The position numbers and the translations under genes were made by a program. DNA of 32,671 bases from Mycolicibacterium vinylchloridicum. GTDB taxonomy: Bacteria; Actinomycetota; Actinomycetes; Mycobacteriales; Mycobacteriaceae. The notes under the pieces were generated by a model, which searched no databases, had not been told where the DNA came from, and saw only the letters and a list, made by a program, of their open reading frames with translations. Below are positions 32,377-32,671 of the stretch, piece after piece; the first letter of the stretch is position 1, and every line of letters starts with the position of its first letter. The stretch covers positions 1 to 32,671 of the forward strand of contig NZ_JACBJQ010000056.1 of assembly GCF_013404075.1 (NCBI RefSeq), read 5' to 3'.

Positions 32377-32671
32377 GGACGGGTTCCCTCCGCGACGTGG
32401 GGTGCCGGGTCGGCTTCGTGGACGGCGGTCATTGTGTGGCCAACAGCCGGGTTGATCACGTCGAGGGCGATCTTCGGATAGATCCCGAGGCCGATCAGCA
32501 GCGCGATCAACGGTGCCACCACGAGCATCTCGCGTGTGCCGAGGTCCCGGACCTTCTCGTTGCCGTCGGTGACGGCCCCGGTCATCATCCGCTGATATAG
32601 CCACAGCACGTAGACCGCGGAGAGCACCAGCGCCGCCGATGCGATGACGGCGAAAGCCGGGTAGCGGGTGA
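32373..32671 (-). CDS. nuoM: NADH-quinone oxidoreductase subunit M, C-terminal part
   Basis: The last 99 codons of nuoM are present; the gene runs off the right edge. The segment has two hydrophobic helices (AVIASAALVLSAVYVLWLYQ and MLVVAPLIALLIGLGIYPKIAL) with the typical NuoM end sequence YQRMMTG...YPKIALDVINPAV. The stop overlaps the nuoN start by 3 nt. Confidence 0.9.
   Translation of the reverse strand, partial: TRYPAFAVIASAALVLSAVYVLWLYQRMMTGAVTDGNEKVRDLGTREMLVVAPLIALLIGLGIYPKIALDVINPAVGHTMTAVHEADPAPHVAEGTRP

Overview
The window looks like chromosome of a GC-rich, non-tuberculous mycobacterium (Mycobacterium/Mycolicibacterium). Several proteins closely resemble, from memory, M. tuberculosis LppZ, Rv3143 and Rv1692 and M. 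smegmatis Hhy-hydrogenase proteins. No search could be run. I see no tRNA, rRNA, CRISPR array or insertion sequence.

Left part (1-10784): a 5'-truncated lppZ-like gene begins directly after a perfect 46-bp inverted repeat. A tandem-domain TetR regulator follows (1151-2428). Next is a six-gene minus-strand operon, read right to left: VWA protein, NorQ/CbbQ-type AAA+ ATPase, solute-binding-fold protein without a signal peptide, AveC-like membrane protein, SDR oxidoreductase and cytochrome P450. A divergent SDR gene (9813-10784) flanks it. Three closely similar, non-palindromic 16-bp sites lie before the regulator, in the divergent promoter region and before the AAA+ gene. They look like the operators of one small regulon, probably a catabolic or tailoring pathway of unknown substrate.

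Middle spacer (10785-12918): a secreted Ala/Pro-rich protein with an unusual 5' leader, a short decayed relic of a GAPDH C-terminus, and a small alpha/beta-hydrolase-like protein lacking its nucleophile.

Hydrogenase island (12919-28331): a minus-strand hypF-hypC-hypD-hypE-HAD phosphatase operon diverges from plus-strand hypA-hypB and a tightly coupled hhyS-hhyL-hhyE operon. The latter also carries five little-studied accessory genes, a maturation protease and a second hypC. The large-subunit motifs are those of group 1h (group 5, actinobacterial high-affinity) [NiFe] hydrogenase, the type that oxidises atmospheric H2.

Right part (28328-32671): an Rv3143-like receiver protein, then class I fructose-1,6-bisphosphatase and phosphoribulokinase (Calvin-cycle enzymes, rare in mycobacteria), converging on nuoN and the end of nuoM of respiratory complex I. 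One stretch thus holds H2 oxidation, part of a CO2-fixation cycle and complex I. This suggests, but does not prove, lithoautotrophic capacity; RuBisCO is not in the window.
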